In this document: one piece after another, positions 47,554-56,593 of the stretch
How positions within the stretch are numbered: the first letter of the stretch is position 1
Layout of the letters: each line of letters begins with the position of its first letter
Assembly (NCBI RefSeq): GCF_001546115.1
Contig: NZ_KQ955208.1
Coordinates: 2,187,515 to 2,251,514 of the forward strand
DNA: 64,000 bases
From: Paracoccus aminovorans
GTDB taxonomy: Bacteria; Pseudomonadota; Alphaproteobacteria; Rhodobacterales; Rhodobacteraceae
Direction: 5' to 3'
Notes under the pieces: generated by a model
The model's database searches: none
Told to the model about the DNA's origin: nothing
What the model saw: only the letters and a program-made list of their open reading frames with translations
Program-made: the position numbers and the translations under genes

Positions 47554-49371
47554 ATGTGCGGCATCATCGGAATCCTGGGACAGCACGAGGTCTCGCCGCA
47601 GCTGGTCGAGGCGCTGAAGCGGCTGGAATATCGCGGCTATGACAGCGCCGGGGTGGCGACGGTGGACGACGCCGGCCGGCTGGATCGGCGCCGGGCGGTG
47701 GGCAAGCTGGTCAACCTCTCGGACCGGCTGGTGCATGAGCCGCTGACGGGACACGCCGGCATCGGACACACCCGCTGGGCCACGCATGGCGCCGCGACCG
47801 AGGTGAACGCCCATCCCCATCGCCGCGGCCCGGTCGCCGTGGTGCATAACGGCATCATCGAGAACTTTCGCGAACTGCGCGACGAGGTGATCGCGCTGGG
47901 CCTGCAGCCGGAATCGCAGACCGACACCGAAACCGTGGCGCTGCTGACCGCCTGGCACATGGCGCAGGGCCTGGATGCGGCCGAGGCGGCGCGCGCGACG
48001 CTGGCGCGCCTGCATGGCGCCTTTGCCCTGGCCTTCCTGTTCGAGGGTGAGCCCGACCTGATGATCGCCGCCCGCAAGGGCAGCCCGCTGGCCGTGGGCC
48101 ATGGCGAGGGCGAGATGTTTCTGGGCTCGGACGCCATCGCGCTGGCGCCCTTTACCGACCGCATCACCTATCTCGAGGACGGCGACCACGCCATCATCCG
48201 CCGCTCGGGTGCCGAGATCTTTAACGCCGAGGGCCGCCCCGCCAATCGCGAGATCCAGCAGATTGACGTCGGCGCCACCCAGATCGACAAGGGCGGCTAT
48301 CGGCATTTCATGGCCAAGGAGATCGCGGAACAACCGGTTGTTTTGGGCGATGCGCTGAACCACTACATCAAGGGGGATCGCATCGTCCTGCCCGATGCGC
48401 TGGATTTTCGCGACGTGGACCGGCTGACGCTGGTCGGCTGCGGCACCGCCTATTATGCCGCCCATGTCGCGCGCTACTGGTTCGAGACGCTGGCCGGATT
48501 GCCCTGCGACCTGGATGTGGCATCCGAGTTTCGCTATCGCGAGCCGCCGCTGTCGCCGAACAGCTGGGCGCTCTTCGTCAGCCAGTCGGGCGAGACGGCG
48601 GATACGCTGGCGGCGCTGCATTATGCCCGCGACAAGGTGGCGCGCACGGTCGGCGTGGTGAACGTCGGCACCTCGGCCATCGCCCGCGATGCGGATATCG
48701 CCCTGCCGACCCTGGCCGGGATCGAGGTCGGCGTGGCTTCCTCCAAGGCCTTCACCTGCCAGCTTGCGGTGCTGGCGGTGCTGGCGCTGAAGGCGGCGCG
48801 CGACCGCGGGCGGCTGGACGAGGCGCAGCTTGCCGCGCATCTTGCCGACCTGCGCAGCCTGCCGGGGCTGCTGAACCAGGCGCTGGCGCTCAGCGACACC
48901 TGCCGCCGTCTGGCTGGCTGGCTGTCCGAGGCGCAGGACGTGCTGTATCTGGGGCGCGGCCCGCTTTACCCGGTCGCGCTGGAGGGCGCGCTGAAGCTGA
49001 AGGAACTGAGCTATATCCACGCCGAGGGCTATGCCTCGGGCGAGCTGAAGCACGGGCCGATCGCGCTGATCGACCGCAATGTGCCGGTGGTGGTGTTGGC
49101 GCCGCGCGACGGGCTGTTCGACAAGACCGTCTCGAATATGCAGGAGGTCATGGCGCGGCACGGGCAGGTGCTGCTGATTTCGGACCCGGAGGGGATCGAG
49201 GCGGCGGGGCAGGGCTTCAAGGCGGCCTTGGCGATGCCCACGGGCGGCGGGATGTTCCAGCCGATCCTCTATGCGCTGCCGATGCAATATCTGGCCTATC
49301 ACACGGCGGTCGCCAAGGGCACCGATGTGGACCAGCCGCGCAATCTGGCGAAATCGGTGACGGTGGAATAG
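47554..49371 (+). CDS. glmS: Glutamine-fructose-6-phosphate transaminase (isomerising)
   Basis: 605 residues. Cys2 (MCGIIGILG) is the glutaminase nucleophile. The N-terminal Ntn domain (residues 1-240) includes GIGHTRWATHGA and HNGIIENF; two SIS domains follow (SQSGETADTLAAL and the second near 470-600), ending in the typical DQPRNLAKSVTVE. The enzyme makes glucosamine-6-phosphate, the substrate chain for GlmU. No ribozyme or other leader is possible because only 3 bp separate it from glmU. Confidence 0.96.
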   Translation: MCGIIGILGQHEVSPQLVEALKRLEYRGYDSAGVATVDDAGRLDRRRAVGKLVNLSDRLVHEPLTGHAGIGHTRWATHGAATEVNAHPHRRGPVAVVHNGIIENFRELRDEVIALGLQPESQTDTETVALLTAWHMAQGLDAAEAARATLARLHGAFALAFLFEGEPDLMIAARKGSPLAVGHGEGEMFLGSDAIALAPFTDRITYLEDGDHAIIRRSGAEIFNAEGRPANREIQQIDVGATQIDKGGYRHFMAKEIAEQPVVLGDALNHYIKGDRIVLPDALDFRDVDRLTLVGCGTAYYAAHVARYWFETLAGLPCDLDVASEFRYREPPLSPNSWALFVSQSGETADTLAALHYARDKVARTVGVVNVGTSAIARDADIALPTLAGIEVGVASSKAFTCQLAVLAVLALKAARDRGRLDEAQLAAHLADLRSLPGLLNQALALSDTCRRLAGWLSEAQDVLYLGRGPLYPVALEGALKLKELSYIHAEGYASGELKHGPIALIDRNVPVVVLAPRDGLFDKTVSNMQEVMARHGQVLLISDPEGIEAAGQGFKAALAMPTGGGMFQPILYALPMQYLAYHTAVAKGTDVDQPRNLAKSVTVE

Positions 49372-49412
49372 GGCGGAAACGGCAGTCGGGCGACCGGCTG
49401 CCGTGCGGCCGT

Positions 49413-49865
49413 TCAGGCGGCCTTGACCAGCACGATATCGCTGCTGCGGCGCTGCGCGGCCGGCAGCGCCTGATACAGCGCATGGTCGGGCACGACCAGC
49501 AGCCGGGCCGAGTTGCCTTCTTTCGCCGCTTTCAGGTTCTGGGCGCTGGTCTTTTCCAGATTCCCCAGCGCGATCGGCAGGGTCGAGGCGATGAACAGCG
49601 ATTTCGCCTCGAACACCCGGGCGACATAGCGGTCGAAGCCCTCGATGGTCCAGGTCGTGGCGGCGCCGTCGCCCTCGGCATTGACGATCAGCGCCAGCGA
49701 CCAGGCGCCTTGCGCGTCCGTGGTCGCCTCGACCTTCTGGGTCACGACGCGCACGCCGTCGTCGAACACGTCCGATCCGTTCAGCGTCGCGACGATCTTG
49801 CCCCCGGCGATGGGGGCCAGGGTGGCATCGGTCAGGACGCCCCCGACAATGGCCTTGTTCGGCAT
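49413..49865 (-). CDS. Unknown protein, predicted beta-sandwich
   Basis: 150 residues from the ATG at 49865 (MPNKAIVGGVLTDATLAPIAGGKIVATL); an in-frame ATG seven codons upstream is less likely because AGGAGCAAGAA lies between. The first 80 residues alternate short beta strands with Asp/Gly turns (NGSDVFDDGVRVVTQKVEATTDAQGAWSLALIVN), reminiscent of a carboxypeptidase-regulatory-like or phage-fibre domain. The second half FIASTLPIALGNLEKTSAQNLKAAKEG is helical. No signal peptide. I do not recognise the family and give no function. It converges with glmS. Confidence 0.55.
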   Translation of the reverse strand: MPNKAIVGGVLTDATLAPIAGGKIVATLNGSDVFDDGVRVVTQKVEATTDAQGAWSLALIVNAEGDGAATTWTIEGFDRYVARVFEAKSLFIASTLPIALGNLEKTSAQNLKAAKEGNSARLLVVPDHALYQALPAAQRRSSDIVLVKAA

Positions 49866-49945
49866 TTCTTGCTCCTGTGCTCTCACGGCCCGGCATTATC
49901 CCGGCGATTCGCGCGGGTTGCGGGCCGGGGCGAAGCAACGCGCCG

Positions 49946-50962
49946 TCAGGCCGGCACGTCCTCGGCCAGCACGCCCCGGCTTTGCCGCCACAGGTCGGGC
50001 GTGGTGCCCTCGGTCTCGCGGAAGACGCGGATCAGGTGCGAGGCGTCGCAGAAACCGGTCTCCTCGGCGATGCGGGTGACGGTGCGGTCGGTGCGCGCGA
50101 GCAGCATCCGCGCCTGCGCCAGCCGGATGCGGATCGAGGCATCGGCGGGCGGGATGCCCAGATCGGCGTTGAAATGCCGTTCCAGCTTGCGCCGGCCGAC
50201 GCCCAGGTCGCGGGCGATGCGGGCGATGGGCAGGGGCGCGTGCAGGTTCTGCTGCATCGCCAGCAGGGCCCGGCGCACCAGCGGGTCGCGGGCGTGCAGC
50301 TCCAGCGGCAGGCCCGGCTGCGGGCGGTCGCCCTCCATCGGCTCGTCGATCATCAGGATCGACAGCGCCTTGCGCGCCGCCGCCCGGCCCAGGTGGCGGT
50401 CGATCAGGAAGGCCGCCAGATGCGCCGCGCTGACCCCGCCCGAGCAGGAAAGCCGGTCGCGGTCTACCACGAAGATCTGGTCCGAGACCGGGCGCATCTT
50501 TTCGAATTCCGACAGGAAATCCTGGTGATGGAACCAGCTGACGCAGCAGCGATAGCCGTCCATCAGCCCGAAGCGCGCCATCGAGAACACCGCGGTGCAA
50601 AGCCCGGCCAGCGGCACCCGCGCCTGCGCCGCGCGCTTCAGGAAGGCGCCCTGTTCCGGCGAGAGGCCCGGGCCGCCGTCGATCAGCCCGCCGACCGCGA
50701 CGATATAGTCAAAGCGCGTCGGGTCGCCCAGCCGCTCGTCCGGCTCGATGCGGATGCCGCAGGAGCTTTGCACCGGCGCCATGTCGGCCGAGAGCACGCG
50801 CCAGCGGCAGCGGATCGGCCGCGAGCCGTCGCCGTCGTCGGCCGCCAGCCGCAGCACGTCGACGAAGGTGGCAAAGGCCGACAGCGTGAAGCGCGGCGCC
50901 AGCAGGAAGCCGATGCGCAGGCGGGTCGGGTTCGGGTCGGTGGCAGGGTCAGGCTCGGACAT
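49946..50962 (-). CDS. GlxA-type AraC-family regulator with DJ-1/PfpI domain
   Basis: 338 residues. Residues 15-190 form a class I glutamine-amidotransferase-like (DJ-1/PfpI) domain with the nucleophile-elbow analogue AGLCTAVFSMARFG. Residues 235-325 are an AraC/XylS DNA-binding domain (IARIARDLGVGRRKLERHFNADLG and TVTRIAEETGFCDASHLIRVFRETEG). Relatives such as GbdR, ArgR of Pseudomonas and CdhR control catabolism of quaternary amines and amino acids. The effector here is unknown, and no catabolic operon is adjacent. Confidence 0.85.
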   Translation of the reverse strand: MSEPDPATDPNPTRLRIGFLLAPRFTLSAFATFVDVLRLAADDGDGSRPIRCRWRVLSADMAPVQSSCGIRIEPDERLGDPTRFDYIVAVGGLIDGGPGLSPEQGAFLKRAAQARVPLAGLCTAVFSMARFGLMDGYRCCVSWFHHQDFLSEFEKMRPVSDQIFVVDRDRLSCSGGVSAAHLAAFLIDRHLGRAAARKALSILMIDEPMEGDRPQPGLPLELHARDPLVRRALLAMQQNLHAPLPIARIARDLGVGRRKLERHFNADLGIPPADASIRIRLAQARMLLARTDRTVTRIAEETGFCDASHLIRVFRETEGTTPDLWRQSRGVLAEDVPA

Positions 50963-51031
50963 CTGTCGCTATTCATCCATGGCATGCGTCGCGATCATGC
51001 CATGTTTTTCGCGCCGGTCCAGCGATTCCCT

Positions 51032-52357
51032 TCAACCGCGCGTCGGCAGGACCGAGGTGGCATGCGCGGCCTGATCCGCGTCCTCGGCGCCGTCGCCGGC
51101 ATCGACGATCTCGCGCGCCTCTTCCTCGTCCTCGTCCTCCAGCGCGGGCGGGTCTTCGCCGGCCAGGAAATTGCCGAATTTCTCGAGCCCCGGAATGTGG
51201 TCGGCCAGCACCCGCATGACGACCAGGATCGGCACCGCGACGATCATGCCGATCACCGACCAGAGCCAGGCCCACAGCGCCACGGTCAGGAAGACGACGA
51301 CCGTGTTCAGCTGCAGCTTGCGCGAGACGAAATAGGGCGTGATCAGCTGGCCCTCGACGGCCGAGATGCCGAAATAGGTCAGGCCGACCATGAAGGGCGT
51401 GAACAGGTCCTCATAGACGAAAAGCCCGACCAGCATGGTGATGATGATGCCGGTGATCGGCCCCAGATAGGGGATGTAGTTCAGCAGGAACACTGCCAGG
51501 CCAAAGAGCATCGGGCTGGGCATGCCCCAGGCCCACATCGCCAGCCCGACCGCGATGCCCAGGCAGGCGTTGATCAGCGTGATCGCGCCCAGATAGGCGC
51601 CGAGCGAATCCTCGATCTCGCGCAGCGCCAGATAGGCGGCGCGCTTTTCGCGCATGCTGTCGAAGCTCTGCACGATCTTGAGATACAAGAGGTCGCCCGA
51701 GGACAGCAGGAAGAACAGCAGGAACAGCGTCAGGATGATCTGGCCGACGAAGGCCGGGCCCAGGTTCAGCACGCTGACCAGGGTCGAGGTCTGCGGCGCG
51801 GCGTTCACCTCGACCTGGATCTTCTGGTCGGGGGTCTGCGGCGTGCCGGGCTGCGGGATCGGCGTCAGCGTCCCGGTCAGCGTCGCATCCGGCGCGGGGG
51901 CGCCGGGGGCGGGCGTCGTCTCGGGCTTGGCGCCGCCGCCCGTCAGCTCGTCGATCTTTTCCGCCGCGCGTTCCAAGCCGCGGAAGTTGCTGCGCAATTC
52001 GGTGAAGCGTTGTTCCAGCCGGTCGCCGATCTGCGACGAGTTCTCGATCAGCCGGTTCACCGGGCCCGAGATCATGAAGCCGATCACCACCACCGAGACC
52101 ACCAGGCCCAGCGAGACGATGGTGGCGGTGACGACGGCGCCGATGCCCAGCCGCTCCATCAGCCGGCGGAAGGGCACGAAGACGAAGAACAGCAGAAAGG
52201 CCAGCGTCACCGGCATCAGGAAGTCCCGCGCCTGGGCGAAGAAGGTGAAGAGCAGGAACAGGAAGATGCCGATCACCGCCCAGTTGGCGACGCGGGGCAC
52301 GGCCTGCTTTTCGGTCCGGGGAAAGGTCGGGAACTTGTGATTGTCTGGCGGAACCAT
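51032..52357 (-). CDS. AI-2E/PerM family transporter
   Basis: 441 residues, start at 52357 (MVPPDNHKFPTFPRTEKQ). Eight or so membrane segments and the family signature region LNYIPYLGPITGIIITMLVGLF and ISAVEGQLITPYFVSRKLQLNTVVVFLTVALWAWLWSVIGMIVAVP. A hydrophilic Pro/Ala/Thr-rich insert of about 70 residues (TGGGAKPETTPAPGAPAPDA) sits between helices 3 and 4, and a strongly acidic tail ends the protein (LEDEDEEEAREI). Substrates of this family are mostly unknown: AI-2 export and Na+/H+ antiport have both been reported. Confidence 0.8.
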   Translation of the reverse strand: MVPPDNHKFPTFPRTEKQAVPRVANWAVIGIFLFLLFTFFAQARDFLMPVTLAFLLFFVFVPFRRLMERLGIGAVVTATIVSLGLVVSVVVIGFMISGPVNRLIENSSQIGDRLEQRFTELRSNFRGLERAAEKIDELTGGGAKPETTPAPGAPAPDATLTGTLTPIPQPGTPQTPDQKIQVEVNAAPQTSTLVSVLNLGPAFVGQIILTLFLLFFLLSSGDLLYLKIVQSFDSMREKRAAYLALREIEDSLGAYLGAITLINACLGIAVGLAMWAWGMPSPMLFGLAVFLLNYIPYLGPITGIIITMLVGLFVYEDLFTPFMVGLTYFGISAVEGQLITPYFVSRKLQLNTVVVFLTVALWAWLWSVIGMIVAVPILVVMRVLADHIPGLEKFGNFLAGEDPPALEDEDEEEAREIVDAGDGAEDADQAAHATSVLPTRG

Positions 52358-52406
52358 GAAGCTGCCCGATCCTTTTGCAACACCTGGAAGCAAGCGGAAA
52401 CGCCGA

Positions 52407-52434
52407 CCCCGCCCGGAGGTTCCTGCGGGCGGGG
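52407..52434 (-). terminator. Terminator-like hairpin behind the carboxyspermidine dehydrogenase gene
   Basis: CCCCGCCCG (52407-52415) pairs perfectly with CGGGCGGGG (52426-52434); the 10-base loop contains a further AGG/CCT pairing. It lies just downstream of the minus-strand dehydrogenase gene and upstream of the permease gene. Confidence 0.55.
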
Positions 52435-52465
52435 CGCGCGTATCGGAAATTCTGTCGTGCCGGCG

Positions 52466-53689
52466 TTACAGCGGATGGTCGCCCGAGGCGTCGATCACCC
52501 GGGTCGGCAGGCCCAGATCGCCCAACAGTTCAAGGAAGGGCCGGGCGGGCAGATCCTCGACATTGACCATCTTCCTGACGTCCCAGGTGCCGCGCGCGAC
52601 CAGGATCGCCGCCGCGACCGGCGGCACGCCGGCGGTATAGCTGATGCCCTGGCTGCCGACCTCGGCAAAGGCCTCCTTGTGGTCGGCGACGTTGTAGATG
52701 AAGACCTCGCCCGGCTTGCCGTTCAGCGTGCCCTTCACCAGGTCGCCGATGCAGGTCTTGCCGGTATAGTCGGGGGCAAGGCTGGACGGATCGGGCAGCA
52801 CCGCCTTGACCAGTTTCAGCGGCACGACCTCCAGCCCCTCGGCGGTCTTGACCGGCTGCTCGCTGAGCAGGCCCAGGTTCTGCAAGACCGTGAAGACGTT
52901 GATGTAATGCGCGCCGAAGCCCATCCAGAAGCGCACGTCGGCGTCCTTGTAGCGGGCCGAGAGGCTGTGCACCTCGTCATGGCCGGACAGATAGGCGGTC
53001 TGCTTGCCGACGACGGGCAGGTCCCATTCGCGGCCGACCTCGAACATCTTGTTCTGGCGCCATTCGCCACCCTGCCAGGAATAGACCGTGCCGGTGAATT
53101 CGCGGAAGTTGATCTCGGGGTCGAAGTTCGTCGCGAACCAGCGGCCGTGCGAGCCGGCGTTGATGTCGACGATGTCGATCGAGTCGATCTTGTCGAAATA
53201 TTCGTCCTCGGCCAGCCTGGCATAGGCGTTGACCACGCCCGGGTCGAAGCCCACGCCCAGGATCGCGGTGATGCCGGCCTTCTCGACATCCTCGCGGCGT
53301 TTCCATTCGTAATTGGCATACCACGGCGGGGTCTCGCAGACCTTGGCCGGGTCTTCGTGGATGGCGGTGTCCAGATAGGCGGCGCCGGTCTCGATGCAGC
53401 CCTGCAGCACGGTCATGTTGACGAAGGCGGAACCGACGTTGATGACGATGCCGGCGTCGATCTGGCGGATCAGCGCCGCCACCGCCGCGCTGTCCATCGC
53501 GTCCAGCGGATGGGCGGTGAATGCGACCGAATGGCCCTTGTCCCGAACGCTCGCGATGATCTTCTCGGCTTTCGAGACGGTCCTGCTGGCGATATGCAGG
53601 CTGCCGAACTCGTTAGCGTTCTGCGCCACCTTATGCGCGACCACCTGCGCGACGCCGCCGGCGCCGATGATGAGCACGTTCTTGGCCAA
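52466..53689 (-). CDS. Carboxy(nor)spermidine dehydrogenase (saccharopine dehydrogenase family)
   Basis: 407 residues. The Rossmann motif VLIIGAGGVAQVVAHKVAQN opens the protein; GVGFDPGVVNAYARLA and DINAGSHGRWFATNFDPEINFREF are typical of the CASDH/CANSDH group rather than of true saccharopine dehydrogenases. It condenses putrescine (or diaminopropane) with aspartate beta-semialdehyde using NADPH to give carboxyspermidine (or carboxynorspermidine). The nspC-type decarboxylase gene lies 44 bp upstream on the same strand, so both steps are encoded together. Confidence 0.85.
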   Translation of the reverse strand: MAKNVLIIGAGGVAQVVAHKVAQNANEFGSLHIASRTVSKAEKIIASVRDKGHSVAFTAHPLDAMDSAAVAALIRQIDAGIVINVGSAFVNMTVLQGCIETGAAYLDTAIHEDPAKVCETPPWYANYEWKRREDVEKAGITAILGVGFDPGVVNAYARLAEDEYFDKIDSIDIVDINAGSHGRWFATNFDPEINFREFTGTVYSWQGGEWRQNKMFEVGREWDLPVVGKQTAYLSGHDEVHSLSARYKDADVRFWMGFGAHYINVFTVLQNLGLLSEQPVKTAEGLEVVPLKLVKAVLPDPSSLAPDYTGKTCIGDLVKGTLNGKPGEVFIYNVADHKEAFAEVGSQGISYTAGVPPVAAAILVARGTWDVRKMVNVEDLPARPFLELLGDLGLPTRVIDASGDHPL

Positions 53690-53733
53690 TTCGATCTCCT
53701 TTTCGGGGCTGGGAAGGGGAATGGCGGGCCGGT

Positions 53734-54840
53734 TCAGGACAGGCTGGCTTTGTAATCGTCGTAAGAGAACCGGCGGACGCTGCGGATCGTTCCGTCCTCG
53801 GCCCGGATGGCAATGGCGGGCATGGCGACGCCGTTGAACCAGTTCTTCTTCACCATGGTATAGCCGCCGGCATCGGCGATGCTGATGCGGTCGCCGACCT
53901 TCAGCGGCCGCGGGAAGCGGCCTTCGCCGAAGATGTCGCCGGCCAGGCAGGTCTTGCCGGCGATCTGATAGGGATGCTCGCCCTCTTGCGGCAGCTTTGC
54001 CGTCTCGCGATAGATCAGCAGGTCCAGCATATGCGCCTCGATGCTCGAGTCCACGATGGCGACGTCCTTGCCGTGATGGATCACGTCCAGCACCGTGACT
54101 TCCAGCGAGGTCGAGCGGGTGATGCTGGCCTCGCCCGGTTCCAGGAAGACCTGCACCCCGAAGCGGTCCGAGAACGCCTTCAGCCGGTCGGCCAGCGGGT
54201 CCAGCGGATAGCCGTCGCCGGTGAAATGGATGCCGCCGCCCAAGCTGACCCAGTCCAGCTTTTCAAGGAAGCCGCCGAATTCCGCCTCGATCCGGCCAAG
54301 CTGCGCGCCGAACAGGTCGAAATCAGCATTCTCGCAGTTGTAGTGGATCATCACGCCGCTGATGCGGTCCAGCGCCTGCTCCAGCCGCGGCAGGTCCCAT
54401 TCGCCCAGCCGCGAGAACGGCCGCGCCGGATCGGCCAGGTCGAAGCCCGAGGTCGAAAAGCGCGGGTTCAGCCGCAGCCCCATGGCGATGCCGCGCGCGC
54501 CCGCCTTGGCGCCGAAACGGTCCAGCTGGCCCAGCGAGTTGAAGATGATCTTGTCGGCGTAACCCAGCGCCTCGTCGATTTCGTGATCGGCCCAGGCCAC
54601 GGAATAGGCATGGGTTTCCTTGCCGAATTCCTCATGCCCCAGCCGCAGCTCGAAGAGCGAGGACGAGGTAGTGCCGTCCATGAACGGGCGCATGAAGTCG
54701 AAGGCGCCCCAGGTCGCGAAGCATTTCAGCGCCAGCAGGCATTTCGCCCCCGAGCGTTCCCGCAGATGGGCGATCCGCTCCATGTTCACCCGCAGTTTCG
54801 CGAGGTCGATCAGGTAGAAGGGCGTCTGAAGGTCGGACAT
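53734..54840 (-). CDS. nspC: Carboxy(nor)spermidine decarboxylase
   Basis: 368 residues, an alanine-racemase-fold PLP enzyme. Lys39 in LALKCFATW is the PLP-binding lysine; FLEPGEA, HYNCENADFDLF and WVSLGGGIHFTGDGYPLD line the active site, and the final GDRISIADAGGYTMVKKNWFNG carries the second-subunit residues. It decarboxylates the product of the neighbouring dehydrogenase to spermidine or norspermidine. This route replaces the SAM-dependent SpeD/SpeE pathway. Which triamine is made cannot be told from sequence. Confidence 0.9.
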   Translation of the reverse strand: MSDLQTPFYLIDLAKLRVNMERIAHLRERSGAKCLLALKCFATWGAFDFMRPFMDGTTSSSLFELRLGHEEFGKETHAYSVAWADHEIDEALGYADKIIFNSLGQLDRFGAKAGARGIAMGLRLNPRFSTSGFDLADPARPFSRLGEWDLPRLEQALDRISGVMIHYNCENADFDLFGAQLGRIEAEFGGFLEKLDWVSLGGGIHFTGDGYPLDPLADRLKAFSDRFGVQVFLEPGEASITRSTSLEVTVLDVIHHGKDVAIVDSSIEAHMLDLLIYRETAKLPQEGEHPYQIAGKTCLAGDIFGEGRFPRPLKVGDRISIADAGGYTMVKKNWFNGVAMPAIAIRAEDGTIRSVRRFSYDDYKASLS

Positions 54841-54942
54841 GGCGCGGGCTCCCGGTCGCGAAACCGTGCTAGGTCAAAAGGAAAGGCTCATTTAGGGCCA
54901 CCCGGCCCGTTTCGCAAGGAAGCGTGACGGCCGCGTGACGGA

Positions 54943-55965
54943 TCAGCGCAAACGCACCGGCTGGCCGGTCCGGACGGATTCATCGGCGGCAAGGCAGACC
55001 GCCAGCGAGGACACCGCATCCTGCATGTGCCGCGTCAGGTCGGCATTCTCGGCGATGGCGCGGGCCATGAAGGCGGCCTCGGCGTCGCAAAGCGCCTGGT
55101 GGTCCGGCTCTCCGGTCATCGACAGGTCCTGGTCCGGCTCTCCCACCTTGTGCAGGCGCAGCGTCGCGGTGCGGGTATGGGTGTCGATGTCGTCCGAGCG
55201 CGCGTCCTCGGCCATGCGGATGCTGACGGCGCCGTTCGGGCTGACCACGTCCTTCACGAAAAACGCGGTGTCCGACATCATCGGGCCCCAGCCCGCCTCG
55301 TACCAGCCCAGCGAGCCGTCCTGGAACAGCACCTGGAAATGGCCGTAGTTATAGGCGTCGGCGGCGATTTCCCTGGACAGGCGCAGGCCCATGCCGCGCA
55401 CCTCGACCGGGGCGGCATCGGTGATCTGGCACATGACGTCGACGTAATGCACGCCGCAATCAACGATGGGCGGCGTGGTGCGCATCAGCGCCTTGTGCAC
55501 CTCCCAGGTCGGGCCGCTGCTTTGCTGGTTCAGGTTCAGGCGAAAGACATAGGGGCCGCCAAGCGCGCGGGCCTCGGCGATCAGGCGCTGCCAGCTGGGA
55601 TGATGGCGCAGGATGTAACCCACGACCAGCTTGCGGCCGGTTTCTTGCGCGGTCTCGACCACGCGGCGGGCGTCCTGGACCGTGGTCGCCAGCGGCTTCT
55701 CGACGAAGACATGGGCGCCGGCCCGCATCGCGGCGATGGCATATTCGGCATGGCTGTCGGAATAGGTCGCGACCACGACCAGGTCCGGGCGCAGCCGGGC
55801 CAGCGCCTCGTGGAAATCCTGGCTCTGCGGAATCGCGGCCAGTTCCGGCGGCAGCGCGACCGGGCTGCGGTTGACCAGCCCGACCAGTTCCGCGCCGGGC
55901 TGCTTTGCCCAGGCCAGCGCGTGGCTGCGGCCCATGTTGCCCAGACCGGCGACCAGAACCCGCAT
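54943..55965 (-). CDS. Gfo/Idh/MocA family oxidoreductase
   Basis: 340 residues. N-terminal Rossmann fold MRVLVAGLGNMGRSHALAWAK, the family EKPLATT motif (HVFVEKPLATTVQDAR) with the catalytic Lys, and a C-terminal domain with DCGVHYVDVMCQI, where a His of the active site is expected. NAD(P)-dependent oxidation of a sugar, inositol or related compound is likely. Its start is 3 bp from the stop of the IscR-like gene upstream, so they are probably co-transcribed, an unexpected pair. Confidence 0.85.
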   Translation of the reverse strand: MRVLVAGLGNMGRSHALAWAKQPGAELVGLVNRSPVALPPELAAIPQSQDFHEALARLRPDLVVVATYSDSHAEYAIAAMRAGAHVFVEKPLATTVQDARRVVETAQETGRKLVVGYILRHHPSWQRLIAEARALGGPYVFRLNLNQQSSGPTWEVHKALMRTTPPIVDCGVHYVDVMCQITDAAPVEVRGMGLRLSREIAADAYNYGHFQVLFQDGSLGWYEAGWGPMMSDTAFFVKDVVSPNGAVSIRMAEDARSDDIDTHTRTATLRLHKVGEPDQDLSMTGEPDHQALCDAEAAFMARAIAENADLTRHMQDAVSSLAVCLAADESVRTGQPVRLR

Positions 55966-55968
55966 GGC

Positions 55969-56427
55969 CTAGTCGTCCACGATGGACAGCAGCTTCGGCA
56001 GCGCCGGGCAGGGCAGCAGCTGGTTGCGGGCCACGTCGGCCAGCGTATGATTGTGCAGGAAGACATAGACATGCGCCGACAGGCTTTCCCACAGCCGGTT
56101 CGACAGCGTCTGCGCCCGCGAGCCCGAAACTCCGCCCGAGGCGCCGGCGCCGACATGCAGCGCGCTGACGGTTTCGTCCACCGCCTCCAGCACATCGGCG
56201 ACGCGGATCGTCTCGGGCGCTTTGGCAAGCCGATAGCCGCCGCCCGGCCCGCGCACCGATTCGACCAGCCCGGCGCGGCGCAGGCGCACGAAGAGCTGCT
56301 CGAGATAGGGCAGCGAGATATCCTGCCGGGCCGAGATCTCGGCCAGCGAGGTCAGGTCGTCGCCCTTGGCGATGGCCAGGTCCACCAGCGCCACCATGGC
56401 ATAGCGTCCCTTGGTTGACAGTTTCAT
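55969..56427 (-). CDS. Rrf2-family regulator, IscR-like without the three cluster cysteines
   Basis: 152 residues from 56427 (MKLSTKGRYAMVALVDLAI). The winged helix (TSLAEISARQDISLPYLEQLFVRLRRAGLVESVRGPGGGYRLAK) closely matches IscR. In E. coli the cluster is held by three Cys and one His; the corresponding segment here (HVGAGASGGVSGSRAQTLSNRLWESL) has no cysteine, and the only Cys of the protein is near the end (LLPCPAL). Rhodobacterales IscR proteins are known to deviate in this way and still sense iron. No isc/suf genes are adjacent. Divergent hydrolase gene upstream. Confidence 0.8.
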   Translation of the reverse strand: MKLSTKGRYAMVALVDLAIAKGDDLTSLAEISARQDISLPYLEQLFVRLRRAGLVESVRGPGGGYRLAKAPETIRVADVLEAVDETVSALHVGAGASGGVSGSRAQTLSNRLWESLSAHVYVFLHNHTLADVARNQLLPCPALPKLLSIVDD

Positions 56428-56455
56428 CGTGCCTCTCCCCTTTGGCGGCAAAGCA

Positions 56456-56484
56456 TTGACGAAACGTGCGGCGAGGGCTAATTC
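56456..56484 (+). promoter_or_regulatory. Promoter of the hydrolase gene
   Basis: TTGACG (56456-56461), 17-bp spacer, TAATTC (56479-56484); the ATG is 109 bp further on. It lies in the divergent space behind the IscR-like gene and could be that regulator's target. Confidence 0.55.
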
Positions 56485-56593
56485 CCCCGCGCCGTTCTTG
56501 ATGCGTCTTGCCTATTTCGGGCGCGCTTCCCAGATTGACGATCTAGAGCCGCGCCGTCACAGGGTCAAGAAACCCGACACCCGAAGGAAGCCC

